A stretch of 64,000 nt of DNA from the NCBI RefSeq assembly GCF_025151535.1, contig NZ_CP102288.1, forward strand, positions 67,501 to 131,500. Reading direction: 5' to 3'. The position numbers and the translations under genes are program-made. Below the pieces are notes generated by a model, which worked only from the letters and a program-made list of their open reading frames with translations, ran no database searches and was not told the origin of the DNA. Shown piece by piece: positions 27,643 through 37,395 of the stretch. The stretch is from Segatella copri DSM 18205 (GTDB lineage Bacteria > Bacteroidota > Bacteroidia > Bacteroidales > Bacteroidaceae). Numbering within the stretch: position 1 is the stretch's first letter; each line of letters opens with the position of its first letter.

Positions 27643-29454
27643 ATGAAATTAAGAAGAATCCTATTGCTGGGAATGCTGGGCTTCAGCCTCGCTCTCTCTG
27701 CAGAAAATAAGAAGATAGGCTATGTGCAAGTATCACCAGATTCTTCTCTCGCTGATGCGGTTCGCAAGGCTCGCGAGATGAGAAGATTGGGACAGGCAGA
27801 TTCGGTAGTAGTTAAAATGCAGGCGGGGCAATACCGACTCTATGAACCTCTGGTGCTCCGTCCGGAAGACAGTCATCTCTGTTTTGAGGGAACGCCTTCG
27901 GTAAAGCATTCGGCAGGTACGGTACTTACAGGAGCCGTACCTGTTACCGGATGGAAGAAACAGGGCAGATATTTGGTGGCTGATGTGCCTGATTTCAATG
28001 GATGTCCTATGAATTTCCGACATCTCTGGGTGAATCACTCGCGGGCTGATAGGGCACGTGGCGTGAGTGATTTCAATCAGATGCCGCGCATCAGATGGGT
28101 AGACAAGAAGAAACGCGTCATCTGGGTTCCGGCTTCTGCTGTTCGTCAGCTTCTGACGGGTGCTAAGGATAAGGCGGGTAACAGCATCATCCGACCGGAT
28201 GCAAGATATGCAGAGATGACGCTGCATCAGATGTGGGAGGTAAGTTATCTGCGCATCAGAAACATCCGTATTCAGGGCGATTCTGCTGCCATATCTTTCC
28301 ACGATCCTGAGGCTAAGATTCAGTTTGAACGTCCTTGGCCTTCACCTATGTATAATTGTGAGCACAATTCTCCTTTCTTTATCTCGAATGCGCTGCCTCT
28401 TCTGGATAAATCGGGCGAATGGTATCATGATATCCGTACGCATAAACTGTATTATATGCCTAGGAAAGGGGAGCGTATGGATGTTGCGGCGCCGGCTTTG
28501 GAAACGTTGGTGAAATTCGAGGGAACCAGAGAAAAAATGGTGGATGCTGTTACTTTCAGAAATGTAAACTTTGAAGTTACAACATGGAACCGCCCTTCTT
28601 ACAAGGGACATGTACCTTTGCAGGCGGGAATGTTCATTACCGAAGGTTACAAACTGCGCCCTAGTATCGACCGTGTGAACAACCATAAACTAGATAATCA
28701 GGATTGGCTTGGCAGACCCGCTGCTGCTGTTGAATTGCGCTATGCAAGCAGAGCGGTTTTCGATTCATGCTCTTTTGGACATCTGGGTGGCGATGGTCTC
28801 GATTTTGTTGAGGGTTGCCGGGATGGAGCAGTACTTAGCAGCACCTTCGAAGATATAGCGATGAATGGATTGGTATGTGGCAGCTTTTCGCCTGCCGGTC
28901 TGGAGACGCATCTGCCTTATCGTCCGCAGGATTTGCGTGAGGTGTGCAGCGGACTGCATGTCAGGAACTGCGAGTTCTCTGATGTTACAAACGAGGAGTG
29001 GGGTACCTGTGCTATCGCTTTGGGTTACGTCAGCCGCATGAACATCGAACATAATTATATTCATGATGTCAGTTATTCGGCTATCAGTATGGGATGGGGT
29101 TGGAATCGCGATTTGGTTGTGATGCATGATAATCGCATTCATGCCAATCTTATCGAGCGCTATGCTGCCCATATGTACGATTGCGCTGGCATCTACACAC
29201 TTGGCAACCAGCCAAACACGGTTATTTCAGAGAATGTAGTGCGGGATATCTTCCATCCTTCCTACGTACACGATCCTCATCATTATTTCTATCTCTATAC
29301 TGATGAGGGTTCTTCTAATATTCTCCTGAAAGATAACTGGACGCCAGAAGAGAAATTCCTGAAAAACGCCTGCGGTCCTAATAATGTCTGGCAGAATAAT
29401 GGTCCGCAGGTGGCTGATGAAATTGTGAAGAAGGCAGGGAAAATAAAGGAGTAG
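27643..29454 (+). CDS. secreted right-handed beta-helix enzyme, GH141-like
   Basis: 603 residues with an N-terminal signal peptide (MKLRRILLLGMLGFSLALSA). It opens with a substrate-end cap typical of beta-helix hydrolases and continues with parallel beta-helix coils (for example RNVNFEVTTW, RNCEFSDVTN, IEHNYIHDVSYSAISMGWGW). The whole resembles GH141 and other pectin-related beta-helix enzymes; family assignment is by appearance. It starts 12 bases after the GH127 stop, so the two are co-transcribed. No SusC/SusD pair accompanies the three enzymes in this window. Confidence 0.7.
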   Translation: MKLRRILLLGMLGFSLALSAENKKIGYVQVSPDSSLADAVRKAREMRRLGQADSVVVKMQAGQYRLYEPLVLRPEDSHLCFEGTPSVKHSAGTVLTGAVPVTGWKKQGRYLVADVPDFNGCPMNFRHLWVNHSRADRARGVSDFNQMPRIRWVDKKKRVIWVPASAVRQLLTGAKDKAGNSIIRPDARYAEMTLHQMWEVSYLRIRNIRIQGDSAAISFHDPEAKIQFERPWPSPMYNCEHNSPFFISNALPLLDKSGEWYHDIRTHKLYYMPRKGERMDVAAPALETLVKFEGTREKMVDAVTFRNVNFEVTTWNRPSYKGHVPLQAGMFITEGYKLRPSIDRVNNHKLDNQDWLGRPAAAVELRYASRAVFDSCSFGHLGGDGLDFVEGCRDGAVLSSTFEDIAMNGLVCGSFSPAGLETHLPYRPQDLREVCSGLHVRNCEFSDVTNEEWGTCAIALGYVSRMNIEHNYIHDVSYSAISMGWGWNRDLVVMHDNRIHANLIERYAAHMYDCAGIYTLGNQPNTVISENVVRDIFHPSYVHDPHHYFYLYTDEGSSNILLKDNWTPEEKFLKNACGPNNVWQNNGPQVADEIVKKAGKIKE

Positions 29455-29557
29455 GGATGAAGTGAAAAATAAAAACAGCTGTCTTTGCTAATTAGAAAGT
29501 TCAAGGTTCAAAGTAAAAAGCGTATGAAATTTAGGGTCACCAGTAAAAGTGTGTGGA

Positions 29558-30604
29558 TTAGGCATAGATCTTCATTAGTCTGAAGAGAAAGAACTTACGG
29601 TCAATAATACCTCTGAGTTGTGCTCTGAAATGCTTGATCTTTGCATTGAGGGATTCTGCTGATGCATTGGTAGAGCGATTGACAAAATAGTTAAGGATCT
29701 CATCCTCACGGTCGTACATGGCGGCAGCAATATCATTGAACGATTTGTTGCCGAAATCACCGACCTTCGAGTACCATGAATGCAGGCTGACAGCACCTTG
29801 CTCCTTAGTACACCTCTGCGAGAATATCATTCGAAGAGAGTGGGTAAGCGAGAAAGCCGTCTTTATGTCCGGAAACTCACGGAACAGTATTTCTGCACGT
29901 TCCTTCTGTGTGTCTGTCCATTTCTCGGGTGACATCATAAGTAGCCCCTTACTGCGTGCAAGGAGTTCTGCACGAGTCTCTCCGTTCTCAAGTCTTTCGG
30001 GATAGTACCTTGCATTGCGCCTTATGGCATTGCCCTCCTCATCCACAAATGGACCATCGTTCTCCTGCAGCTGGCGCATCATCAGACGGTGCTCTTCCCT
30101 AGCATTGGCATCAAGTGTCATCTGCTCACGCCTATACTCTCTGCGTACCTCTTGCAAGGCTTCAAGACAAAACTGCTGATGATGGAACCGGTCGAGCGTA
30201 CGCATAGCCTTCGGAAAGCATGTCTCTACTATGTTGTGCATACTCTCAGAGAAGTCGAGAGTAACCTCTTCCACGCTCATTCTCAACGCTTCTGGTATCT
30301 TCATCAATGCCTTTATGACATCCTTTGCCTTAGTGCCCTTGACTACAGCAATAAGGCATCCCTTGCGACCATGTGCATCCTTGTTCGAGGCTATTGTGTA
30401 TACCTCTCCCGTGGACAAGCATGTCTCATCTATGCTGACGTGAGGACTTATGTTCTCTGGGAAGATGAGCCACTCGTCAGCATGGCCTAGTTCAGACCAT
30501 TCACGATAGCCGCTTAGGTGGTCCTTGTAGGCTCTGCCATACTCATCACCGTCTATGTGATAGTCATCCTCAAACGAACGGGCCGTTATAGGGCGCGTCT
30601 CCAA
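29558..30604 (-). CDS. ISAon1-like transposase, catalytic part
   Basis: About 348 residues of an ISL3/ISAon1-type DDE transposase: SIDETCLS supplies an early Asp, LDRFHHQQ a further Asp, and NASAESLNAKIKHFR the final Glu. The frame opens at a TTG within the end of the upstream ORF and has no plausible start of its own. It is shifted by +1 relative to that ORF, so a full transposase would need a frameshift near the T6A4 run at about 30613-30622. Removing one A there would fuse the frames without a stop. The real coding start is therefore upstream of 30604. Confidence 0.8.
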   Translation of the reverse strand: METRPITARSFEDDYHIDGDEYGRAYKDHLSGYREWSELGHADEWLIFPENISPHVSIDETCLSTGEVYTIASNKDAHGRKGCLIAVVKGTKAKDVIKALMKIPEALRMSVEEVTLDFSESMHNIVETCFPKAMRTLDRFHHQQFCLEALQEVRREYRREQMTLDANAREEHRLMMRQLQENDGPFVDEEGNAIRRNARYYPERLENGETRAELLARSKGLLMMSPEKWTDTQKERAEILFREFPDIKTAFSLTHSLRMIFSQRCTKEQGAVSLHSWYSKVGDFGNKSFNDIAAAMYDREDEILNYFVNRSTNASAESLNAKIKHFRAQLRGIIDRKFFLFRLMKIYA

Positions 30605-30950
30605 ACGCTTCTTTTAAAAAATCCGCCAACTCGGTTGAGCAGCGGGTGGACTCCTGAATGAGATTGCATTCGGTCATCACGTTGTGACCATCTGCATCAA
30701 GCCATCTGCGACGGCGCACGTGAAGCAGTACTTCCTGACCTCTAATCGGAAAGTCGTGAAACACACTTTCGCGTGTAAATCCATTGGGGCGCAGGTCTTC
30801 TCCGTCGTCAGGTTTCTGCTCGTTCTCATCGAGATAAAGGTGAATCACCTGTGTGTCACCTTTCTTCTCGACACGTACAGTCTTCAAGTCAAACCAGTCA
30901 AGCATGCGGGCTGGCAATAGGCATTCCGCTAAGAGTCTATACTGTTCCAT
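30570..30950 (-). CDS. ISAon1-like transposase, N-terminal region
   Basis: 126 residues, the N-terminal region protein commonly annotated ahead of ISAon1 transposases. It contains WFDLKTVRVEKKG and a basic stretch LLHVRRRRWLDADG, likely part of the DNA-binding or zinc-ribbon region. It overlaps the catalytic ORF by 35 bases in a different frame and starts 58 bases inside the right inverted repeat. Confidence 0.75.
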   Translation of the reverse strand: MEQYRLLAECLLPARMLDWFDLKTVRVEKKGDTQVIHLYLDENEQKPDDGEDLRPNGFTRESVFHDFPIRGQEVLLHVRRRRWLDADGHNVMTECNLIQESTRCSTELADFLKEAFGDAPYNGPFV

Positions 30951-31048
30951 TTTCTTCTAACGTTTACTCTATAAACGTACACCTGCTTGCTTTTATTGTG
31001 CTATGCTATCCACACGCTTTTGCAAGTGACCCGATAAAAATCTATCTT

Positions 31049-33565
31049 TTAGAGATTCTTGAACTCGATGCCGTTTGCCTCTGAGTAGTCAATGGTGATT
31101 GGCTTCTCGCGACTTACTTCCTCGGCAAGAATCTTCTTGCTCAAATCGTTCTGAACGTAATCCTGAATGGCACGCTTTACCGGGCGGGCACCAAACTCTG
31201 GGTCGTAACCTACCTTTGCCAGATACTGGATAGCTGCAGGAGTCCAGAGAAGTTCAAAACCCTGAGGCTCCAACATCTTCTTTACTCGCTTCATCTGAAG
31301 TTCTACAACCTCGGCAATCTGCTCCTGGGTCAACGGCTTGAAGGTAATGATATCATCAATACGGTTCAGGAACTCAGGGCGGAAGGTCTTCTTCAACATC
31401 TCACGGCTTGCGTTGGAAGTCATGATGATGATGGTGTTCTTGAAGTTGACTACACGGCCCTTGTTGTCTGTCAGACGACCATCGTCCAATACCTGCAACA
31501 GGGTATTGAATACATCAGGATGCGCCTTCTCAATCTCATCGAAGAGAACCACACTGTATGGTTTGCGGCGTACAGCCTCGGTCAACTGACCACCTTCATC
31601 GTAGCCGACATACCCTGGAGGCGCACCGATCAGACGGGTTACGCTGAACTTCTCCTGATATTCACTCATATCAATTCGGGTCATCATCGACTCGTCATTG
31701 AACAGATACTCAGCCAGCGCCTTGGCAAGCTCGGTCTTACCTACACCGGTGGTACCGAGGAAGATGAAGCTGGCGATAGGACGCTTAGGATCCTGCAAAC
31801 CGGCACGGCTGCGGCGAACGGCATCACTTACAGCGGTGATAGCCTCGTCCTGTCCGATGACTCTCTTGTGGAGTTCTTCCTCCAGGTGGAGCAGTTTCTC
31901 ACGCTCGCTCTGCATCATGCGGCTTACTGGTATTCCGGTCCAGCGGCTTACAACCTCAGCGATATCATCAGCAGTAACTTCCTCTCTGACCATCGCTGCG
32001 CCACCCTGTGTACTCTTCAGCTGCTCCTGGATTTTCTTGATGTCATCCTCGAGCGCCTTCAGTTTAGAATAGCGGATTTCAGCTACGCGCTCGTAATTGC
32101 CTTCGCGCTCCATGCGTTCAGCCTCAAACTTCAGGTTTTCTATCTCCTGCTTATCCTGCTGAATCTTGTTGACGAGCGCTTTTTCGCCTTCCCATTTAGC
32201 ACGGAAGTCATGCTCCTGATCCTTCAATTCTGCAATTTCCTTATCCAACTGCTGAATCTTAGGCTGGTCATTCTCGCGCTTGATGGCCTCACGCTCAATC
32301 TCCAACTGCTTCAAGTGGCGGGTAATCTCATCCAGTTCTTCTGGTACAGAGTCACGCTCCATTCTCAGTTTGGCTGCTGCCTCATCCATCAGGTCGATAG
32401 CCTTATCAGGGAGAAATCTGTCAGAGATGTATCTCTCTGATAACTTGACGGCTGCGATGCAGGCATCATCCTGAATACGTACCTTATGATGGTTCTCGTA
32501 GCGCTCCTTGATACCACGGAGGATACTGATGGCGTCTACCTCGTCAGGCTCATTAACCATGACGGTCTGGAAACGGCGTTCCAGCGCCTTATCCTTCTCG
32601 AAGTACTTCTGATACTCGTTGAGGGTAGTAGCACCGATAGCTCTCAGTTCACCACGAGCCAGGGCTGGCTTCAGAATGTTGGCTGCATCCATGGCGCCTT
32701 CGCCACCGCCTGCACCTACCAAAGTGTGAATCTCATCGATGAAGAGGATAATCTGGCCGTTGGCGTTGGTTACCTCTTTGATGACGCTCTTCAGACGCTC
32801 TTCGAACTCACCCTTATATTTGGCACCGGCTACCAGCGCACCCATATCGAGAGAATAGAGTTGCTTGTTCTTCAGATTCTCCGGTACATCGCCACGTACG
32901 ATACGCTCTGCAAGACCTTCTACGATGGCGGTCTTACCTGTACCAGGCTCACCTATCAGAATAGGGTTGTTCTTGGTTCTTCGTGACAGAATCTGGAGCA
33001 CTCTTCTTATTTCCTCATCACGTCCGATAACTGGGTCCAGCTTGCCGCTTCTTGCCTGTTCTACAAGGTTTTTCGCATATTTCTCCAAACTCTGATAGTT
33101 GTCATCAGCGCTTTGTGATTTTACGTTCTGTCCCTGTCTCAGTGTCTGGATGGCAGCGAGCATATCTTTGACATTTGCACCAGCATCCTTCAGAATACGT
33201 GCAGCAGTAGAGTTGCCCTGTACGATAGCCAACAGGATAGGTTCTACGCTAACGAACTCGTCGCCCATTTTCTTGGCGGTATCCTCGGCATTCATCAGTA
33301 TCTGGTTAGTCTCGTTGCTGAGGTACGGCTGACCGCCGCCCTGCACACGAGGCAGATGTTGCATCTCCTGACGCAAAAGCATGGCGATTTGCTGTCCGTT
33401 CATGCCCAACTTCTGGAAGATGTAGTTGGTCACATCGGTAGCCTTTTCAAGAATACCGCTAAGCAGATGCACCGGTTCGATGGTTTGCTGACCATTTCGC
33501 TGCGCAATGTTTACGGCTTCCTGTACCGCCTCCTGCGCCTTGATAGTAAATTTGTCGAATGTCAT
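31049..33565 (-). CDS. clpB: ATP-dependent chaperone ClpB
   Basis: 838 residues. Two Clp N repeats (1-145), AAA1 with Walker A GEPGTGKT, a coiled-coil middle domain (about 400-520), and AAA2 with Walker A GTTGVGKT and arginine-finger region RPEFLNRID. ClpB rescues aggregated proteins with DnaK. It is shorter than the usual ~860: between the sensor-1 segment IIIMTSN and RPEFLNRID only ten residues remain ([10 protein letters not shown]), where E. coli ClpB has about 30. The reading frame is intact and the flanking motifs are normal. Confidence 0.92.
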   Translation of the reverse strand: MTFDKFTIKAQEAVQEAVNIAQRNGQQTIEPVHLLSGILEKATDVTNYIFQKLGMNGQQIAMLLRQEMQHLPRVQGGGQPYLSNETNQILMNAEDTAKKMGDEFVSVEPILLAIVQGNSTAARILKDAGANVKDMLAAIQTLRQGQNVKSQSADDNYQSLEKYAKNLVEQARSGKLDPVIGRDEEIRRVLQILSRRTKNNPILIGEPGTGKTAIVEGLAERIVRGDVPENLKNKQLYSLDMGALVAGAKYKGEFEERLKSVIKEVTNANGQIILFIDEIHTLVGAGGGEGAMDAANILKPALARGELRAIGATTLNEYQKYFEKDKALERRFQTVMVNEPDEVDAISILRGIKERYENHHKVRIQDDACIAAVKLSERYISDRFLPDKAIDLMDEAAAKLRMERDSVPEELDEITRHLKQLEIEREAIKRENDQPKIQQLDKEIAELKDQEHDFRAKWEGEKALVNKIQQDKQEIENLKFEAERMEREGNYERVAEIRYSKLKALEDDIKKIQEQLKSTQGGAAMVREEVTADDIAEVVSRWTGIPVSRMMQSEREKLLHLEEELHKRVIGQDEAITAVSDAVRRSRAGLQDPKRPIASFIFLGTTGVGKTELAKALAEYLFNDESMMTRIDMSEYQEKFSVTRLIGAPPGYVGYDEGGQLTEAVRRKPYSVVLFDEIEKAHPDVFNTLLQVLDDGRLTDNKGRVVNFKNTIIIMTSNASREMLKKTFRPEFLNRIDDIITFKPLTQEQIAEVVELQMKRVKKMLEPQGFELLWTPAAIQYLAKVGYDPEFGARPVKRAIQDYVQNDLSKKILAEEVSREKPITIDYSEANGIEFKNL

Positions 33566-33803
33566 ATTAATATCTCCTTTCTTATATTATATATTCATAT
33601 TTCTGTTATTTGGATGAGCACCGGAATCTCCTCTTCGGAAACCTCCCGGTGCGTTCCTCCCATCCTTTAGCGAAACTTATGCCTATTCGTTGAAAATCAA
33701 TGGTTTACTGACAATCTGTCTTGTTTTGGGTAGATAAAAGATAGAAATAAGAGATATTTCCGGACAGAATGACAGAAAAAGGCGGTTTGAGTACGGGCTT
33801 ATT

Positions 33804-33970
33804 GAACTTTCGCATGTCAGGAAGTTACAGGAGTTAAAGGAGTTAAGGAGTCAAGACATATGTCTTGCTGCTTAAAAACTACGCCCAAAAGACTATTGTC
33901 TTAACTCCTCAGCGACCGTAGGGAGCGATAACTTCTTTAACTCCTTTAACTCCTGAACTTGCGAAACTTG
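33804..33970. repeat. dispersed palindromic element, copy A
   Basis: About 167 bp bounded by inverted ends: GAACTTTCGCATGT at the left, and ACTTGCGAAACTTG at the right. Inside the ends are purine-rich GGAGTTAAAGGAGTTAAGG and its complement. The reverse complement of its interior shares several blocks with copy C at 58.4 kb, including CTCCCTACGGTCG and AGACAATAGT. No ORF. It lies in the 540-base gap between clpB and purH; the rest of that gap holds only the purH promoter. Confidence 0.7.
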
Positions 33971-34046
33971 AGATTGCTTATTTCTTGATTTCTCTCAATT
34001 ATCTTTTAAATATCCTTTAAATAATGCTATTTTATGGGGGGAAATG

Positions 34047-34077
34047 TTGTGTAATCAAAATAATCTTCGTACCTTTG
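34047..34077 (+). promoter_or_regulatory. promoter of purH and perhaps the mre operon
   Basis: TTG at 34047-34049, 20 bases, TACCTTTG at 34070-34077. The transcript would start near 34084, about 24 bases before the ATG. Confidence 0.7.
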
Positions 34078-34107
34078 CACCATCATAAATTATAATTTAT
34101 AAGTTCA

Positions 34108-34701
34108 ATGGCTGAAACAAAGAAAATCAAGACAGCGTTGGTGTCTGTCTTCCACAAGGATGGCTTGGACGAATTGCTCGCCAAGTTGAATGAAGAGGGT
34201 GTAAAATTCCTGAGTACTGGTGGTACCCAGAAGTTTATCGAATCTTTGGGTTATGAATGCGAGAAAGTTGAGGAGGTCACTACCTATCCATCTATCTTGG
34301 GTGGTCGCGTAAAGACTCTTCATCCTAAAATATTTGGAGGTATCTTGGCTCGCCGTGACAACGAGGGTGACCAGGAGCAGATGAAGGAATACGAAATCCC
34401 TTCTATCGATCTCGTTATCGTAGACTTGTATCCTTTCGAACAGACTGTAGCTAGCGGTGCTAGCGATGCTGATATCATCGAGAAAATCGATATTGGCGGT
34501 ATCTCTTTGATTCGTGCAGGTGCCAAAAACTTCAAGGACGTGGTAATCGTTCCTAGCAAGGCAGAATACGGCGTATTGCTCGATATCCTGAAGAAGAAGG
34601 GTGCTGAGACTGATATCGAAGACCGCAAGATGTTTGCAGAGCGTGCATTCGGTGTAAGCTCTCACTACGATACTGCAATCCATGCATGGTTTGCTAAGTA
34701 A
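34108..34701 (+). CDS. purH: IMP cyclohydrolase domain protein (single-domain PurH)
   Basis: 197 residues matching only the N-terminal (MGS-like, IMP cyclohydrolase) half of bifunctional PurH: STGGT, PSILGGRVKTLHPKIFGG and DLVIVDLYPFEQTV are visible. It closes FAICAR to IMP, the last purine step. The AICAR transformylase half, normally another ~300 residues, is absent: the frame stops at 34701 and is followed by repeat copy B and mreB. A separate transformylase must exist elsewhere if the pathway is complete. The position before mreB is the usual Bacteroidales place for purH. Confidence 0.85.
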   Translation: MAETKKIKTALVSVFHKDGLDELLAKLNEEGVKFLSTGGTQKFIESLGYECEKVEEVTTYPSILGGRVKTLHPKIFGGILARRDNEGDQEQMKEYEIPSIDLVIVDLYPFEQTVASGASDADIIEKIDIGGISLIRAGAKNFKDVVIVPSKAEYGVLLDILKKKGAETDIEDRKMFAERAFGVSSHYDTAIHAWFAK

Positions 34702-34717
34702 ACTCTCGGAAAAATAA

Positions 34718-34837
34718 AGTAGTTAAGGAGTTAAGAAGTGGAAGAAGTCAGGACAAGTGTCTGCGGGGATTCCATCCCCGGTATATGACAGACTGTTGCC
34801 GTGGCTTCTATGCTCCTTTAACTCCTTAACTCCTTAA
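34718..34837. repeat. dispersed palindromic element, copy B
   Basis: About 120 bp with GTAGTTAAGGAGTTAAG at the left and its complement-like TTTAACTCCTTAACTCCTTA at the right. The interior includes GGACAAGTGTC and a small hairpin GGGGAT/ATCCCC. It is related to copies A and C but lacks the TTTCGCA ends, so it is diverged or end-truncated. It separates purH from mreB and could affect read-through. Confidence 0.6.
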
Positions 34838-34878
34838 ATAAAAAGAAAATTTTAAGCTTAAAATAATTTAGAAACGAA

Positions 34879-35901
34879 ATGGGATTTTTTTCATTTATTC
34901 AGGAAATCGCAATGGACTTGGGTACAGCCAATACCATCATTATCAGTGATGATAAGATTGTAGTGGATGAACCTTCTGTTGTAGCCCTTGACCGCCGCAC
35001 CGACAAGATGATTGCTGTGGGCGAGAAGGCTAAGATGATGTACGAGAAGACTCATGATAATATCCGTACTATCAGACCATTGCGTGATGGCGTGATTGCC
35101 GACTTTACTGCCTGTGAGCAGATGATGCGTGGATTGATTAAGATGGTTCATACTGGTAGCCGTCTCTTCTCTCCTTCACTCCGTATGGTTATCGGTGTAC
35201 CTTCTGGTTCTACCGAGGTTGAGCTTCGTGCAGTGCGCGACTCTGCCGAGCATGCCGACGGACGTGATGTATATTTGATTTTTGAGCCAATGGCTGCCGC
35301 TATTGGTATCGGTATCGATGTTGAGGCTCCAGAGGGTAATATGATTGTTGATATAGGTGGTGGTTCTACCGAAATTGCTGTCATCTCATTGGGTGGTATT
35401 GTATCGAACAACTCAATCCGTACAGCCGGTGACGACCTTACTGCCGATATCCAGGAATATATGAGCCGTCAGCACAACGTGAAGGTTTCTGAGCGTATGG
35501 CTGAGCGTATCAAGATTCATGTGGGTTCAGCTCTGACCGATCTGGGTGATGAGGCTCCAGAAGATTTCATCGTACATGGTCCTAATCGTATTACAGCGTT
35601 GCCTATGGAGGTACCTGTATGCTACCAGGAGATTGCTCACTGCTTGGATAAGACCGTGGCAAAGATTGAGAACGCTGTGCTCTCAGCATTGGAGAACACA
35701 CCTCCTGAGCTCTATGCCGATATCGTGAAGAATGGTATCTGGCTCTCTGGTGGTGGTGCTTTGCTCCGCGGTCTCGACAAGCGTTTGCAGGATAAGATCA
35801 ATATCCCATTCCACATCGCAGAAGATCCATTGCACAGTGTTGCCAAGGGTGCTGGTATTGCGTTGAAGAATGTAGACCGTTTCTCTTTCTTGATGAGATA
35901 A
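34879..35901 (+). CDS. mreB: rod shape-determining protein MreB
   Basis: 340 residues of the actin fold. Phosphate-1 loop DLGTANT, DIGGGSTE in phosphate-2, and the adenosine-loop SGGGALLRG near the C terminus are present. MreB filaments guide lateral cell-wall synthesis with MreC, MreD, PBP2 and RodA, all encoded next to it in order. The gene follows repeat copy B, and no promoter box was seen between, so it may be read from the purH promoter. Confidence 0.95.
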   Translation: MGFFSFIQEIAMDLGTANTIIISDDKIVVDEPSVVALDRRTDKMIAVGEKAKMMYEKTHDNIRTIRPLRDGVIADFTACEQMMRGLIKMVHTGSRLFSPSLRMVIGVPSGSTEVELRAVRDSAEHADGRDVYLIFEPMAAAIGIGIDVEAPEGNMIVDIGGGSTEIAVISLGGIVSNNSIRTAGDDLTADIQEYMSRQHNVKVSERMAERIKIHVGSALTDLGDEAPEDFIVHGPNRITALPMEVPVCYQEIAHCLDKTVAKIENAVLSALENTPPELYADIVKNGIWLSGGGALLRGLDKRLQDKINIPFHIAEDPLHSVAKGAGIALKNVDRFSFLMR

Positions 35902-35932
35902 TCAGAACTTATTCTAATAGTAAGAATAAAGT

Positions 35933-36805
35933 ATGCGCAACCTTTTAGAGTTTTTAGCGAAATACAACCATTGGTTTGTCTTCCTGATTCTTGAGGTGGT
36001 GAGTATGGTGCTGTTGTTTCAGTATAACAGCTATCAGGGCAGTGCCTGGTTCTCCTCGGCTAATGCCGTAACGGGTAAGTTGTATGAATGGGATGCGAAT
36101 GTAGAAACATTCTTCTCGCTTACCAAGGTGAACCAGGAACTGACACAGCGAAATGCGTATCTCGAACAGGAGGTGCAGAAACTTTCCGACAGTCTCGTGA
36201 GCGTGACCAAGGATAGCAGCATCTACCATCGTGACCAGTTTGCATTGCTGAGAAACTATCGTCTGATTCCGGCTAAGGTAGTGGCGAATAGTGTCGATAA
36301 ACCCGGCAACCTGATGACAATTGACAAGGGTAGCGCGGATGGCATCCACAAGGATATGGGTGTAATCAGTGGTGCGGGTGTTGTGGGTATCGTGTATCTG
36401 GTGGCAGAACATTACGCTATCGTGATTCCGGTATTGAACACGAAGTCGAACATCAGTTGTATGATTCAGAATAGAGGCTATTTTGGCTATCTGCGCTGGA
36501 AGGGTGGTGTGTCTGACCTTGCCTATCTGGAAGAGGTGCCACGTCATGCTCACTTTAAATTGGGTGACTATGTGGTAACGAGTGGCTATTCTGCTGTATT
36601 CCCTCCTGGAGTGAGAGTAGGCAGGATATTGCACGTGTTCAACTCCGCCGATGGACTGTCGTATCGCGTACAACTTCGCCTCTCTACCGATTTTGCCCGT
36701 CTGCGTGATGTATGTGTAATTGATGATGCCGCCATGAAAGAGCGGTTGGAGATTATGCGTGCAGCACAGGATAGCATCGAAACAAATGGAGACAATAATC
36801 AATAA
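35933..36805 (+). CDS. mreC: rod shape-determining protein MreC
   Basis: 290 residues: a short cytoplasmic start, one membrane segment (WFVFLILEVVSMVLLFQY), a coiled coil at about 60-90 (VNQELTQRNAYLEQEVQKL) and the periplasmic beta-barrel domain with GVVGIVYLV and GDYVVTSGYSAVFPPGVRVG. It links MreB to the periplasmic wall enzymes. 31 bases after mreB. Confidence 0.93.
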   Translation: MRNLLEFLAKYNHWFVFLILEVVSMVLLFQYNSYQGSAWFSSANAVTGKLYEWDANVETFFSLTKVNQELTQRNAYLEQEVQKLSDSLVSVTKDSSIYHRDQFALLRNYRLIPAKVVANSVDKPGNLMTIDKGSADGIHKDMGVISGAGVVGIVYLVAEHYAIVIPVLNTKSNISCMIQNRGYFGYLRWKGGVSDLAYLEEVPRHAHFKLGDYVVTSGYSAVFPPGVRVGRILHVFNSADGLSYRVQLRLSTDFARLRDVCVIDDAAMKERLEIMRAAQDSIETNGDNNQ

Positions 36806-36834
36806 TGACGTATAGTAAGAGGATATAAAAAGCA

Positions 36835-37332
36835 ATGAGTATAGATTTAGTGAAAAGACTAGCTACCTTTGTGGTGCTCGTGCTGGTACAGGGATTGGTG
36901 TTTAATCATATTCATCTATTCAATTGTGCCACCCCCTTGCTGTATATCATTATGGTACTGCATTTCCGCCGCAACCATCCTAAATGGGCGGTGTTATTGT
37001 GGTGCTTTATGATGGGGCTTTGTGTGGACGTATTTGCCAATACGCCAGGTGTTGCAGCAGCTTCGATGACTGCCGTAGGACTGCTACAACCTTATTTGTT
37101 TGAACTTTTCGTACCGCGTGACAGCGCCGACGATCTGGAACCGTCCATGCGTTCTATCGGCGTGGGTGCATATTGCTGGTACGTATTCTTCATCATTCTC
37201 GTTTATAATCTATTGTTCTTTACACTCGAAACATTCCATTTCTTTAATTGGGTTCACTGGTTGGAATGTATAGGCGGAAGTACGGTTATCACTTATATAT
37301 TGGTGATGGCGACAGAAAGTTTCAGAAAGTAA
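36835..37332 (+). CDS. mreD: rod shape-determining protein MreD
   Basis: 165 residues, almost entirely membrane segments (about five), the size and hydropathy of MreD. Assignment rests on this and on its place between mreC (29 bases upstream) and mrdA (63 downstream); MreD sequences are poorly conserved. Confidence 0.88.
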   Translation: MSIDLVKRLATFVVLVLVQGLVFNHIHLFNCATPLLYIIMVLHFRRNHPKWAVLLWCFMMGLCVDVFANTPGVAAASMTAVGLLQPYLFELFVPRDSADDLEPSMRSIGVGAYCWYVFFIILVYNLLFFTLETFHFFNWVHWLECIGGSTVITYILVMATESFRK

Positions 37333-37395
37333 GATTCCGGATAAGTGATGAGAGAGAATAGAACACGATTTTTAGTTTGCTATATATAATAAGGT

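Larger units (their letters stand above)
29534..31032 (-). mobile_element. ISAon1-like insertion sequence, 1,499 bp
   Basis: Terminal inverted repeats of about 25 bp (29534-29558 and 31008-31032) begin GGGTCAC, continue with AAAAG, and share GTGTGGAT, differing at five or so positions. Inside are two overlapping ORFs on the minus strand. No convincing target duplication was found beside the ends. The right end stops 17 bases from the clpB stop codon, so the element sits in the 3' flank of clpB. Confidence 0.8.

Noticed and set aside
30600..30630. Programmed -1 frameshift at T-TTA-AAA in the ISAon1-like element
   Set aside because: The -1 frame meets a stop within nine codons and does not reach the catalytic ORF, which lies in the +1 frame.
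34108..34878. Frameshifted remainder of purH after 34701
   Set aside because: I looked for the AICAR transformylase domain in all frames; the gap is only repeat copy B and then mreB begins.
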